Shown here in pieces: positions 24,702 through 36,344 of a DNA stretch of 64,000 nucleotides. Within the stretch, counting starts at the first letter, position 1, and each line of letters begins with the position of its first letter. The position numbers and the translations under genes were made by a program. Source of the DNA: Welwitschia mirabilis. Lineage: Eukaryota > Gnetophyta > Gnetopsida > Welwitschiales. The DNA is taken from positions 176,799,870 through 176,863,869 of the forward strand of contig JBOZIK010000001.1 of the NCBI GenBank assembly GCA_051453625.1, written 5' to 3'. The notes beneath the pieces are model-generated. The model had not been told where the DNA came from. It did not search any database and worked only from the letters and a program-made list of their open reading frames with translations.

Positions 24702-25727
24702 TAGGCTCCTCTTTTGAATTTTATTCTTCCTCTTCTGCTATCTTCTGAGATGAACTTTCATCTTCCTCAAATGTGTGAGTAATCTCGTACCTAGATATAA
24801 TGAGATATTCTTTTATGTGCTTCATACGAGAGTCAATCTACCTCAGGTATGAAAGTGTCTCTTTTGGACAGGCTTCCTTGGAAGAAGGCAATCTAAAGGT
24901 TTTCTTTGAAGGGATAAAGATATGCATGTAAGATAATGTTACATGCTCAATGGATTACATGGATTAAAGGGTTTTAAGTTTGTGATAAAATATCATACAA
25001 TAGTGGTAGCATGTATTAGTGATCAGAACAGAGGAGGGTAAAGCCCTAGCTTTATGGTACTCCAACTGAGAAACCTTATTCTTTAGTATAATGATAGAGG
25101 AAGTAATGGAATGCCTAGTCCCTACCAAATACATCAGATAGATCCTATAGTTAGAGGCCTCATCATAATGACCAGTTAAGGGTAAAAAGTTATAGGTAAA
25201 AACTAAATGAGAAAAGTAATACTTAGGAGTGAGTAAAGAATTAGAAAAGGTATGCTTCCACCTATGGAACTTATCACAGATCTTCCTTGTAACTACTGTC
25301 TTATCTTCCATAGAGTTCCAAAAAGGCCAAAACTCCTCATAATTTTCTTTAAGCATATTAATAATAGTTGTAATAAAATTTGTAATGATCTTTATCTAGT
25401 TTCCCAAAAATAGAGTTTTAAGGGTAACAGATTCAATATTGTAAGAAGAATTACAATAGAACATTATAGTAAGAAAGGGATAAGCTGAAATTGATACATC
25501 AAGGAAATAAGAGAGTTTTTAATCTTGCAAGAGCTAGATCACTTTTCTTAGCTCTTTAAGATCTGATGTAGCAATAGATCTCTTTTGACACATAGGTATC
25601 TTATCAAACTTTTGAGAGAATCTCTCTATGGCATTTTTAGACATGAAATGATAAAAACAGAAGGATTATCTAACTAAAACTTCCTTTCTTTTTCTTCTAT
25701 AAGGACCTTTGACCATTGCAACCTTTT
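24649..25727 (-). pseudogene. Env-like / putative plant transposon protein ORF of copia 1
   Basis: Decayed third ORF between the pol remnant and the 3' LTR. It begins MVKGPYRRKRKE (about 25,727). A middle part reads AYPFLTIMFYCN, and the longest open part (24,964-25,356, 130 codons) contains WKHTFSNSLLTPKYYF, NFLPLTGHYDEASNYRIYLM. It ends in an acidic tail of glutamate runs encoded by a (TTC)n tract, stop at 24,649. Position and motifs fit the ORF that Sirevirus-type elements carry after pol, often called env-like and related to the putative plant transposon protein domain. No clear signal peptide or membrane segment is seen, so 'env' describes position rather than a shown function. Several stops and frameshifts break it. 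Confidence 0.62.
24659..24692. repeat. (TTC)n microsatellite
   Basis: About eleven TTC units, followed by TTCCTCTTCT. On the minus strand it is GAA repeats that encode the glutamate-rich C-terminus of the env-like ORF. Confidence 0.95.
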
Positions 25728-25849
25728 TGCATAAATTTGAAGACATAAGAAATCTAAGAAATGCTATAGATCTAGAATAAAAATAAGATTAGAACACAAT
25801 GAAAAAGGTTTGAACATCTTTTTATTTTATATAGAAGGTCGATTAGGAT

Positions 25850-26205
25850 GTTTTTAAGAAAGAAATTAGGTCCACTGATAATACTTTCACACTGTAATCC
25901 TTCAAGTTAGATCCATTAGTTATAGTTTTAGTATACTTGTTAAGACATGGATCTACAGTATTGAAAGAAGTCTAGCTAATGAAGCTTTCATGTAAATTGA
26001 CCGATTACATCTAATTGACTAAATTATAGATCCAATTAACTACCCTATAATCAGAGAGAGGATGGCAAGTTAACCCCTAGTTCTTTTTTGGTGATCAAGA
26101 AAAATATCACAATTTTGGGATTTCATAATAGTATTTGCTAGTTAATGTTTTGTTTTAACAAAATTTAAAGCATGTTTCCTTTTTTAACTTTGTAGTTAAC
26201 ATGAT
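25850..26205 (-). pseudogene. Tail of copia 1 pol and non-coding junction
   Basis: On the minus strand, a phrase CTAGCAAATACTATTATGAA...GAACTAGGGGTTAACTTGCC (26,068-26,150) matches the last codons of pol in copia 3 (57,187-57,260) and copia 2 (34,780-34,860). It is followed by GGTCAATT-type sequence as in copia 3. It marks the downstream edge of the deletion that removed integrase to RNase H. Confidence 0.6.
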
Positions 26206-26209
26206 TGAA

Positions 26210-26612
26210 TCATTTATGGTAAATCTTTACATAAGCATCATCAGAAAAATAATATACAGAAATTGATTGATCTATCCTATATACATTATCTATTATTTTT
26301 TCTCTAAGGATAATAATGTTTGATTTTCCATGTGAAATTTCACATTTAGAGTTATTAAAAACTACTTTGTAGCCTTTGTCACATATTTGGCTAATACTTA
26401 ACAAATTATGAGTTAAACCATTAACATATAATACTTCATTAAATTTTGATAAATTACCTCCTTCAACACTTTCAATACCTTCTATTTTTTATTTTCTATT
26501 ATTGCCAAAGGTAACATCTCCTCCATTAAAGTTACTCAAATGTTTGAAGTTTGATTTGTTTCTTATCATGTATCTTAAGCATCTACTGTTTAAGTATCAA
26601 CTACTTCCATTT
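26210..26612 (-). pseudogene. Copia 1 protease end and GAG-pre-integrase
   Basis: Contains the aspartic protease site region YLNSRCLRYMIRNKS, where the catalytic DSG has become NSR, and then FGNNRK, NEVLYVNGLTHNLLSISQ and CDKGYKVVF (open from 26,404 to 26,210). The family cuts gag-pol into working parts. The lost aspartate and two upstream stops mean no activity. The HHCC zinc domain of integrase, which should follow, is missing. Confidence 0.82.
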
Positions 26613-26759
26613 AAGACTTTAAAAGCTATCTAAGTTAAAAGACATTTAAGAACATTAGCTTTCATCAACTTATTCTTTTGAAACTTATGTGATATACCTA
26701 TTTTTGAAATAAACTTAAACAAAAACAAATTGATTAAATCTAAAAATAACATTAAAGTT

Positions 26760-28085
26760 CTAGTGGTGCAAAAGAGTTTTGAATGTTCTGTCTTTCCGCA
26801 CAAATGATAAGTAACTTTAGAAATGATCTTACTTTGCCAAGTTACCTATTTTTTCTAACCTTGTAGATTTTTGGAGTATAAATTCAATACCTGATTTTTT
26901 ACCACAAGGTTTTAAACTTCAAGTATCTCTTCTAATTTGAAAGTAGCATCAAAAAATTTATTAACAAAAAAAGATAAATATTTTACCTATAACATGATAT
27001 TGGAGCTATCTGATTTGAGTAATTTATACTTCAATTCTATTTCCTCCTTCTCTTTGGTAAGATACTTTACAATCTTATTAAGATCATTTTTTATTCTTAT
27101 TAACTTTTCATTTGCATTATTCCATGTTGTAACAAATGAGAATTCTTTGACTTTATATGATCTCTTTTGGTGTTTAAGCACTGATTAGCCATATTTTCAA
27201 ATCCTTTACAAGAGTAGTATTGGATTTCTTTTCCTTTATGTTGCTCCTTATTATACTTTTGGTGTCCTCTTTTTATGCTTCCACTTGGCTTACCTTTATT
27301 TTTCGCTTTAATGCAAGAATTTCTTGAATCTTATTGCTAGGATAGTAACTTCAACATTATCTAGTTCTTCATCTGACTTCTTATACCTGTATTATTTTTA
27401 CACACACTTCAAGGTGATACCTTTCTTCTTATCTTTAGTAAATTTTAATTCATAAGTTTGTGAATTACCTTTAATTTATTCTAGTGTCATTATGTTGATG
27501 TTCTTGATTTCCTCGATTGTTGTGGTTTAGGTTTAAATCTCTTTGGAAGAGATCTCAATACTTTTCTTACCACTTTTGCTTCATACAGATGTTCACGTGT
27601 ACTTGTTATGGAGTTGATGATGTTTGTAAGTCTAGCAAAGAACCCCTATAATGTCTCCTCCTTATCCATGTGAATATCTTCAAATATGAAGATAAGCATT
27701 TGATTCTTGAATTGCTTTATAGTGGAAGTTCTTTATGAGTGATCTCAAGAATATTCCATGCTTTCTTTACATGATTACAATTTATAATATGTTTAAATTC
27801 ATTTGCCCAAACTTCACAAAGTATACCATTAAGAGCACGAGAATCTATGATGGCTTTGGTTTTATTGGTGATAATTCATTGATCTTGGGATTTAAGAACT
27901 AAAATGATATTATCATTTGCATCAGTTTTTACTAACATTAACATAGTATAACCTTTATAAATAACCTCTTTAATATCTGCATCTAGGGACCTAAGGAATA
28001 TTTCCATTCTGGCTTCCCAATATGCATAATTTGACCCATCAAACAAAGGTAGATGACCAGTGGAAAATCCATTAGAGAGATTACT
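26760..28085 (-). pseudogene. Copia 1 gag
   Basis: Nucleocapsid/capsid polyprotein remnant. It starts HLPLFDGSNYAYWEARM (about 28,062-28,010), continues through VWANEFKHIINCNHVKKAW (about 27,790) and has a first zinc knuckle YYSCKGFENMANQC (27,178-27,240), where the first Cys is Tyr and the His is Asn. A coiled-coil stretch follows (26,987-27,181, KEKEEIELKYKLLK) and then a second knuckle YHLCGKTEHSKLFC (26,763-26,815). Two knuckles and the coiled coil fit Sirevirus gag. The frame is broken several times. Confidence 0.82.
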
Positions 28086-28140
28086 TATATTTGGGTTTTA
28101 AAGTCTAGATTGGTTATAATCTAAAGATAGACTGAACTTA

Positions 28141-28154
28141 CCTCTAATACCAAA
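28141..28154 (-). promoter_or_regulatory. Copia 1 primer binding site
   Basis: Minus-strand TTTGGTATTAGAGG follows the LTR end directly. It differs by one transition from the tRNA-Met complement TTTGGTATCAGAG. Confidence 0.78.
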
Positions 28155-29569
28155 TATGGAGATTGAAAATCCTAAAGGAGAGAGGGGTGAATAGGTTCTT
28201 TAAAAAAATTCAAATAAACTCATAATAAAACCTTTCTTGAAATAGTTTACTAGAAAACTTATGCATAAAAATTAAAAGTTCTCAGAAAAATAAAACTAGT
28301 ATGAAGCATTAAAAATATTAATCAGATTCATGCAAGTTTTATAGTGATTTGAGAAATCCCCTACTCCACTCTTAATGATCAGCTTATCACCAAGCCTACT
28401 CTAGATTTCCATTAACTCTTTAGGTATTAAAGATTTAACTATAACCTTTACACATAAACTTTTACAAGCTAAGTCTTAACCTTTTCAAACAAACTTTTTT
28501 AGGTTAAGTCTTAACCTTTTCAAATAGACTTTTATAGGCTAAGTCTCAACCTTTCAAACAGACTTTTTTATGATAAGTCTCAAACTTTAGAAGATGTGGT
28601 AGTGATGGTAAAATGCCCAAGTGCACTGATATCACTTGTCCTTTAACTCTATGATAGCAATGAAGCTATTCTCCTATAAATAATATAAACTATGAATACT
28701 GAAGTATAAAGATCTGATCTCGTATGCAAAGATACAACATATATTAGTTCATTCTTAATTAAGAATGCAATGCCAAGATAGTACAATGATAAATCACAAG
28801 TTTTAATCATTTGACAAAGTTTTCTACACTAATTTCTATCTTGAATATTTATAATAAAAGATTTTTAAGGTTTATTACAATTAAAAATGTGCTTTAAATG
28901 GCTAGAAAAGGTTGCATAATAGATATAAAATTTCCATTTCTGTTCTAACTGATCAACCCCTCAAAGATCTAGTTGATCCATCCTGGTATCGTGACTTAAA
29001 TAGGTTACCCAAGTAAACTATTTGATCACTCTAGTTTCTTACATCTCTATGTCTAGTTAACCCCTCAGGGTCTGATCGACCACCCATTCGGTCATCCACA
29101 CATTTGTCTAGTCATTCATTTATTCCTAATAAAGTTATTTCAAATTTCTACATTAGATCTGGTTGACCCCTCAGATGTTTGGTTAACCCCTTGAAAATTA
29201 GCTCAGGGATATCAAATGCATAGCGCTTGGGTTCAGTCGACCACTTATAAGTTTGATTGATCCCTTTATAATCAGTTCAAGAGTAGTGGTTCTCAAGTTC
29301 ACAGGTTCAATCAACCCCTCAGAAGTCCAGTTAACCCTTCTAAATTTAGTTCAATTATAATATTTTACTCCAAGTGTAGTTGACTCCTTAGAAGTATGGT
29401 TGACCCCTTAAGAGGGTAATTAAACTTGATAGGTTTTAGTGATCAGAATGTAACATTCCTAGATTTAGCTTATGACCTGTAAGTAATCAATATTTTCTAC
29501 ATAAGCTATATAAATTTTGCTTCATAAAAAACATTAGTTTGACATCAATTGATAATACATAATGTAACA
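28155..29569 (-). repeat. Copia 1 5' LTR
   Basis: About 1.41 kb, collinear with 22,674-24,129. It ends at 29,569 with CATAATGTAACA (reverse of TGTTACATTATG), and has about four 38-bp tandem units at 28,450-28,590. Confidence 0.82.
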
Positions 29570-31544
29570 ATATCTTCTAAAAGAGAACGAATCATATATA
29601 CTTTAATCATACACACAATTTAAAAAACTCTGTATTTGTAAGTCTTTGAGATATATTAAAATTTTACCATACTAGATATCAATTATCATAATGAATAATA
29701 AAAAGTTCCTATAACTAAAGATAACAATCCTTCTTATTTTGTTTTAATCTAAATAGTAAAAATATTATGATCATTTTCTAGATAATATGATTTATAAAAA
29801 TTTAAAAAGATATTTAAATATAACATTATCATAAAGTCTAATAATGTTTCTTTCACAAAATCATTTACTTTATCCTTAAGTTATTTTTACATCTAATCCA
29901 TTTTTTACTTCAATTAGAAATAATAACTTTTAAAGATCCCCTTTGACATTATTGCTTATGTATTTTTTATGCAAATGATTTTATTTAAACAGCATGGTTG
30001 TGGAAACTTTCTTTTCCATTGCATGTACTATACCCTAATTTTCTTTCCCAAGAGTGGAAGCTATAGGATCTATTTTACTTGTTTCTTTATTTGCATTATT
30101 AGATGAATATATTTCTTTGAAATGATCCTATTAACATTAAGAATAATATAACATTCTTAAGTAAGAATAAATATCTACCTATTACATAATACAAATTTAA
30201 AAAAACTTAAATACTAACCAATTCATGTTAACCCTTTTTTAACAAACATAGGATTTAATCTTTCAAGTATAATTTATCCCATACAATAAACCTATTTTGC
30301 CTTTCTTGAATATCCATGTCATATTTCCATATAAATGTTACAAAAATGTTGAATCAAGAACCATAGATAATAATAGTTCTAAAAATTTTTAATTGCTTAT
30401 TTATTTTTACAATATTCTTCATGATGTTTGCATCTTTATAACAGCTCTTATATTAGGGTATGAGAAATTTTCTTCTATTCTCTTTATTTCTTTTAGAGTT
30501 AAACTAAAGTGTAATAAAAAATTAATGCATTTTATATTCTTCACCTTATAGAATAATTTAATTCTTTATAAATAATATTACTAAATTACCTAAAAATATT
30601 CAAAGGTAGTTTGAGTCATAAAGACATTCCAATATTTGCATTTTACTCCTAGGAATATGACCTTTTTTATTTCTTTATAATTTTCTCTATTATAAATGAA
30701 ATTTCTTTCATAGTTCATATTCCTGTTATTCTCAATAGTTATTTATGCTTAATAAAACTTCTTCTTTTGCAATGTCATTGACTTCAAGTTGTAACTATAA
30801 TAGAGCCATTAGAAAGTATGACAATAACATTATTTCTTTAATTATGATAAATCATTGTTAAGCATATCTTTGCCAAACTCCATAGGAAGTACTTTCTTTA
30901 ATTTTGCACCATTTTCCATGAAGAGATGGCAATTGACACATGAAGACAAGAAACATGTTCCAAAAAGTAGATAACTTTTTTAAGTTAAAAACTATGGCTT
31001 GACAAAATTCATCGACTTGAACCTTCAAAGGGCCTTCATTAAAAGTAATTTCTCTAATTGATTTTCAACATATATTTTGGAAGTCTTCAAACTACTTTAT
31101 TCCTATGTTTCTTTTGTTAATATTATAAAAATATACGTATTTATTTAGCAAATGATATCATAACATATAGTAAATCTAACATTCTGAATTAAGATACTAT
31201 TATCCTTTTCAATTTCTACATGTAGATGTTTCATGCTCTTTGTGTTGTGTTCTTCAACTTCTTTCTTTAATCTTCAAATACAATTGGTAATGTTCATAAC
31301 GTTTTCATAGAAAAAGATAAATACAAGGTGACACACCATCATTTGTTAAATAACAATGTATAAAAATTCATATAATAAGAAGTGGATAACGTTATGATTC
31401 ATTTCATAAATAGACATTTAGCTAACATATAAAATATGTCATTTAACTATAATTCATTATAATGGAAAAATTCTATAACTCATATATTAAAACTATGATT
31501 ACAAAAGTACATCATTCTATTCATTTACCTCTCCATTAGGATTG
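29570..31544. other. AT-rich region without a recognised gene
   Basis: No domain recognised in any frame. It lies downstream of the TNP2 copy B C-terminus on the minus strand, so it should hold the 3' part of that CACTA element. A minus-strand stretch near 30,860-30,960 is slightly coding-like, but I could not tie it to the second CACTA gene. Confidence 0.35.
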
Positions 31545-32880
31545 AAAAATAATCTTTATTATTGTAAATCAAAATAGTGTCTAGATCTATAAGTTGATGA
31601 TTAATTATATCTAAAAAACTACTTTTGTTATCAATATATTTTTGTCATCATTTAAGATGAATCTAGTATAACATGTCATTTTAGATCTGGAATCTTCTTG
31701 AAATAAAAGACTTTAATTTCTTGAGATGTAAAAATTAATGGTTCATCATCTACCTTTTCTTATCCTTTAATTTTTTTAGGTTTACTAAAATAGTATCTAA
31801 TTTTTAATAATATTTGAAACCATTTTTTCATCTTCTATATTCATCTAATTGCATTCGAATAATATTTGTTTAAGCTTAATGTAATCTAGTTATATAATTG
31901 AATTTACAACACTATAATAGACTAGCATTTCTTCCTTGTATTTAGTATCCTTATCACTTACTCTATACTTTATTAATATTTCTATGTGTATACCACTATT
32001 TTAAGTTGTTTTATGTATCAAATCCTCTTTTGGTATAAATTCTCATCCTTTAACATAATAATGATTATATAATTTTGATAAAAAGCAAGATCCTTAAACA
32101 ACTGCCTTCATAATTATATCCATTACTCTCTATATTCATCTAAAATTAACCATGTAAGTAATTATTAATAAAAGAAATAATAACATGAAATATTTAATGT
32201 AATATAATATCATATCATGTGTATTATGTATCTTACCTTCTTTTGCAACTATGAAATGAAATAAATAGACCCACTTGTCTTTTTATTTCTCTTTCTTGTT
32301 ACCATGCTCGTTTGTTTTATAAACTTTTTGTTATATTTTTTGCATGAAAAAAAGTAAATAGTTCCTAAAAAACACTTATGCAACATAATTTTATATTCCA
32401 TCATAAAGGAAGAATAATTGCTTATGACACTAATTAAACTCTATATTATTTAGCCAGTAGGAATTCCCTTCCTATAATGGCTTCTGATCAACCTCCACCT
32501 CAACATCATCCTCTCAAGAGTATGGATACTTTGGAAATTGTTTTTTTTTTTACATGACATTCTAAAAAATCAGGAACATACTCCATGCATACTAAGATAT
32601 CCTCATCAAGAATGTATTGTTCTACAACACATCCTTTAGGCATAGCATTATTTTTTGCATATGCCTTTAAATCCTTCATAATTCTAAGTCATCTAATATG
32701 CAATATATTAATACTTAATTATTAGTTAATATAATAATAGAAATTCATCACTTTCTACTTAATACTATTTTACCTCTCAAATGAATATCTCCATCTATAT
32801 CTAACTATCTCAAACATTGTAACCCTTCAACTAGATATACTAATAGATCTATTATGATTATGAAAAAAGAAGGTGAAAAT
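31545..32880 (-). pseudogene. CACTA TNP2-like pseudogene copy B, 3' part
   Basis: Continuation of the transposase at 40,007-42,412 beyond copia 2. On the minus strand it reads KDLKAYAKNNAMPKGCVVE, QYILDEDILVCMEYVPDF (about 32,690-32,560). A donor GAAG|GTAAGATACAT at 32,236 and an acceptor TTTTAG at 32,140 frame an intron of about 97 bp. Then follow YNYEGSCLRI, LKQILFECNWMNIED (about 31,860) and DEPLIFTSQEIKVFYF (about 31,735), the usual C-terminal motifs of the family. The intron matches that of copy A. Stops and frameshifts throughout. Confidence 0.85.
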
Positions 32881-32885
32881 TAAAG
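32881..32885. repeat. Target-site duplication of copia 2, left copy (TAAAG)
   Basis: TAAAG directly before the LTR terminus TGTGGGATTG; the second copy is at 40,002-40,006. Five bases is the usual length for copia integrase. Confidence 0.85.
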
Positions 32886-34189
32886 TGTGGGATTGAGAAT
32901 TGTAGAAGGGGAGGGGGATAAATAGGTTTCTAAAAATATTAAAATAAAATTATAATATAAACTTGGTTGAAATAAATCACTAAAACTTTGTACATAAAAT
33001 TTGAAAGTATTCTGAAAAATGAAAATAATAAAAAGCACAAAAATACCAATGAAATGCACACAAGTTTTATGATGGTTTGGGAAAACCCCCTAATCCACTC
33101 TCAATGATTAGCTTATTACCAAGTCTGATCTAAATTTCTATTAAACACTTTTAGTTATTCTAGGTTCACCTGTAACCTTTATAAATAAACTTTTTCTAAA
33201 GGCTCAATCTCAACCTTTTGCAATAAATCATGGTAGTAATGAAAAAATGTCTAACTTCACTGGTATTACTTGTTTTTATGGCTTAATGAAAGTAATGGAG
33301 CTCTTCTCTTATAAATGACATAATCCATAAATAATGAAATGCTATAGATCTAACCTCATATGCAATACAACAAATGTTTGTCTTTGGTTAGGAATGTAAT
33401 GCCAAGAGAGTACAATGATAAATTCACAAGATTCAATAGTTTGGCAAAAAGGCTATATAGTGATTTTTCTCTTGGCTATTTATAATGGAAGGACTTTAAG
33501 ATTATTAAAATTTAAAACACACTTTCAATAGCTACATAACAAATATAGAATTTTCATTTTTTCTTTAGCTGATTGACCCCTCAAACATCCAGTTAATCCC
33601 TCTTGGTGTTGTGAGTTAAATAGGTTTCCTAAGTGAAATTTTTATTTTTTCTAGTTTCTTATGTCTCCATATCTAGTTGACCTCTCAGGGTCTAGTCAAC
33701 CATTCATCTAGTTTCCTGCATATCAATTAGGTCATTTACTTGATCTTAATAAAATCCATCCTAGTATTCTACATAAGATCTAGTCAATCCCTTAGGTATC
33801 TAGTTAATCCCTTGATGATTGGTTCAGAAGTATCAAGTGTATAGTGTTCAGGTCTGGTTAACCCCTCATAGGTCTAGTAGACCCCTTGATAATTAGTTTA
33901 AAAGTACTAATTCTTAGCCTCATAGGTTTAGTGGACCCTCAAAAGTTTAATGAACTCCTTCTAAATTTAATTCAATTCTAAGAATTTGCTTTAGGTGTAG
34001 TCATGCCCTTAGAAGTCTGGTCAACTCCTTAAGAGGGTAATAAAACTTGAAAAGTTTAAGGATGAAAATATAACATTCATAGCTTTAGATTCTAGCCTGT
34101 AAGTGATTAATATTTTCTGCACAAAGATACATAAATTTTGCTTTATAAAAACATTAGCTTGAAATTAATTAATAATTCATAATCCAAAT
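32886..34189 (-). repeat. Copia 2 3' LTR
   Basis: About 1.30 kb. In element orientation it starts near TTTGGATTATGAATTATT (34,189) and ends TCTCAATCCCACA at 32,886. It contains only about one 38-bp unit (33,187) but the same dispersed TTGACCCCTCA-type motifs (33,570-34,030). Confidence 0.82.
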
Positions 34190-34499
34190 ATCTGCCCTTC
34201 TAAAATTGATGGCAAATACTTCCTTAATTATAAAATATTGAAATTTAAAAAACTTTTCCTCACTAACTACCAATTTATCTTTGTAAAAATATTAAACCTT
34301 TTGTAACAATATAGTCATTTTGAAAAGACCTCAATTTTTACCAAAATTTAAAGATAAATTTAAGTGTAAAAAATATATAGGATAAACAACATTTTGATCA
34401 TAAATATTTGATTAATCATATAATATATCAGAAATTTTAGTTCTTATGGACATTAAATTTGCACTAAAAAATTTGAAACACAAATTATAAAGAAGAAAA

Positions 34500-34880
34500 A
34501 CAAGTGCAAACAACTAAGTAATTCTCCCCCTTTTAACATTAATGATAAAGGAGAGAAATGTAAATAAGCAAATAAAAGAACAAACATAAGCATAAAGAAA
34601 ATATCTAAACAAATTCCTTATTTTTCTCTTCTTTGGCTGCCTTCCACTTTAAGCTTCCAGCTTCCTTGAAAGTGGCAGACATAACTAAAGGGTCTAGGCA
34701 ACTAGCCTTTCATGCTAGTCCATTAGCCACATTTAGTTAACTAAATTATAAATTTGGTTAACTATCCTACAATTAGTTAGATGACAGTGAGATAACCCCC
34801 AGTTTATTTCTAAAATAAAGAAAAATATCAAAATTTAGGGATTTAGTAATAATATATACTAATTATTAATCTATACTAAT
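34500..34880 (-). pseudogene. Copia 2 end of pol and third-ORF residue
   Basis: Minus-strand sequence near 34,860-34,780 matches the last pol codons of copia 3 (LNFDIFLYFRNKLGV). Near 34,700-34,620 a short piece reads FKEAGSLKWKAAKEEKNKEF, resembling a lysine/glutamate-rich C-terminus, probably what is left of an env-like ORF. Most of that ORF is gone. Confidence 0.5.
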
Positions 34881-34949
34881 AAAGTTCATAATAATGTTTT
34901 CTTTGTATATTTAATTACTTAAAAAGTAATTCCTTAGCTTAATATGTTT

Positions 34950-35342
34950 GATTCATGAGTGCTAAACAAGACTGTTAGAGATGTTTATAGTACTAGTATT
35001 ATCACAAAAGATATGAACTTGTTCAAAATTTATACCATAATCCTTTAGCATTTTTTCATCCATAAAATATGAGCATAATAGCTCCTTGCTATAATACATT
35101 TAGCTTTTTTGGTTAAAAGGGAGATTGAATTTTATTTTTCATTCATAAAAAATGAGCACAACAACTCCCTACTATAATATATTTAGCTTCTACAGTTTAA
35201 AGGGAGATTTAATTTTTTTAATTACTTGTCCATCCTACTAAGCATGAATCTAATATAAAATAATTTCCACTTGTACTATTTTGATCATTCTTACATCTAG
35301 CCCAATCCACATCACTAAAACCTACAAGCTTAAAGGATTTCT
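34950..35342 (-). pseudogene. Copia 2 RNase H with internal tandem duplication
   Basis: RNase H removes the RNA strand during reverse transcription. Visible pieces in order: GFSDVDWARCKNDQNSTSG, SCLVGW, VEAKYIIVGSCCAHF, MKKMLKDYGI and CDNTSTINISNS. An 83-bp segment (35,127-35,209) is repeated directly at 35,044-35,126, duplicating the EAKYI...CCAHFLWMK part. As 83 is not a multiple of three, it shifts the frame. Stops occur at VQHS (now V, stop, HS). Confidence 0.8.
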
Positions 35343-36060
35343 TTATAAAATACCATAATCACATGTGCCTTTTACATACTTGATTATTATTTTTACTGCT
35401 TGTAAATGTGATTCTTTTGGTTGGGATTGATACCTTGCATATACTTCAATACTAAACATAATAATTGGTCTACTTGTAGTTAAAGATAATAAACTTCCAA
35501 TCATACTCCTATAAAGTTTTTGATCTAATAATTTTTCATTCTCATCCAAACTCACTTTACAAGATGTTGACATAGGAGTATCAGTTGTTTTTATATTTTC
35601 CAATTCAATGTTTTTGATTAAATATTTTGCATATTTAAATTGAGAAATAAATATTCTATTCTTTGATTACTTAATCTATAATCTAAGAAACATCTTCACT
35701 TAACCAAGCATGCTCATTTCAAAATGTGTTATCATAATAGTTGTAAATTCTTTTGATAACCTTTCATTTAAGGTAATAAATATGATATCATCTACATAGA
35801 TTTGTATAATAATGAAATACTTTTTCAAGTTCTTTACAAATAAGGTTTTATTTACTATTCCATGAATATATACATTATCATTTAAAAATGTGACTAGCTT
35901 CTTATACCAAGATCTTAAAGCTTGCTTTAATCCATACAAGGCTTTCTTAAGCCTATAAACAAAATCCATTTTATGAGGACCAATAAAACCTTGTGATTGC
36001 TCTACATAAACTTCTTCATTTAAGGTAACATTTAAAAAAGCACTCTTAAAATCCATTTGA
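35343..36060 (-). pseudogene. Copia 2 reverse transcriptase
   Basis: Copies element RNA into DNA in the virus-like particle. Open part 36,056-35,700 reads MDFKSAFLNVTLNEEVYVEQ, VYRLKKALYGLKQALRSWY and holds the catalytic YVDD (IYVDDIIF). After a break, 35,603-35,343 reads DTPMSTSCKVSLDENEKLLD, LYRSMIGSLLSLTTSRP and KYVKGTCDYG. Catalytic YVDD is present, but a frameshift/stop near 35,650-35,700 separates the parts. Strong similarity to the plant copia RT family. Confidence 0.9.
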
Positions 36061-36344
36061 TAAACTTTAAAATTTTTAAAGCCTACAAAAGAAAAAACAT
36101 TCTAATGTCATCTATCCTTACAAAAAGAGAAAAGGTATCACCTACATCAATGACTTCTATCTGGTTGTAGCTTTGTGCTACTAATCTTGTTTTTAATGAT
36201 ATTATTTTATTCATCATATTTATTTTTAAAAATATACTTATTTTTTTTATCTTTTAGCTTTTCTACAAGTTTGTAAACACTATTTCTCTTGAATTGTTTT
36301 AATTTATCTTGCATTGCCACCATCCATTCCTCATGATTTTCAAC

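Larger units (their letters stand above)
22674..29569 (-). mobile_element. Copia 1: Sirevirus-like element with pol deletion and env-like ORF
   Basis: Minus-strand element of 6.9 kb. The LTRs (22,674-24,129 and 28,155-29,569) share TGTTAGATTATG-type starts and ends near an ATCGAGAACCC phrase. In transcription order it has primer site, gag with two degenerate zinc knuckles and a coiled coil, protease/pre-integrase, a short tail of pol, an env-like ORF, a polypurine tract and the 3' LTR. Integrase, reverse transcriptase and RNase H are missing; the junction lies near 26,150-26,210. The gag type, env-like ORF and LTR style point to Sirevirus. The flanking 5-mers (ATAGT, ATATC) match only in part, so the target duplication is uncertain. 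Confidence 0.85.
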
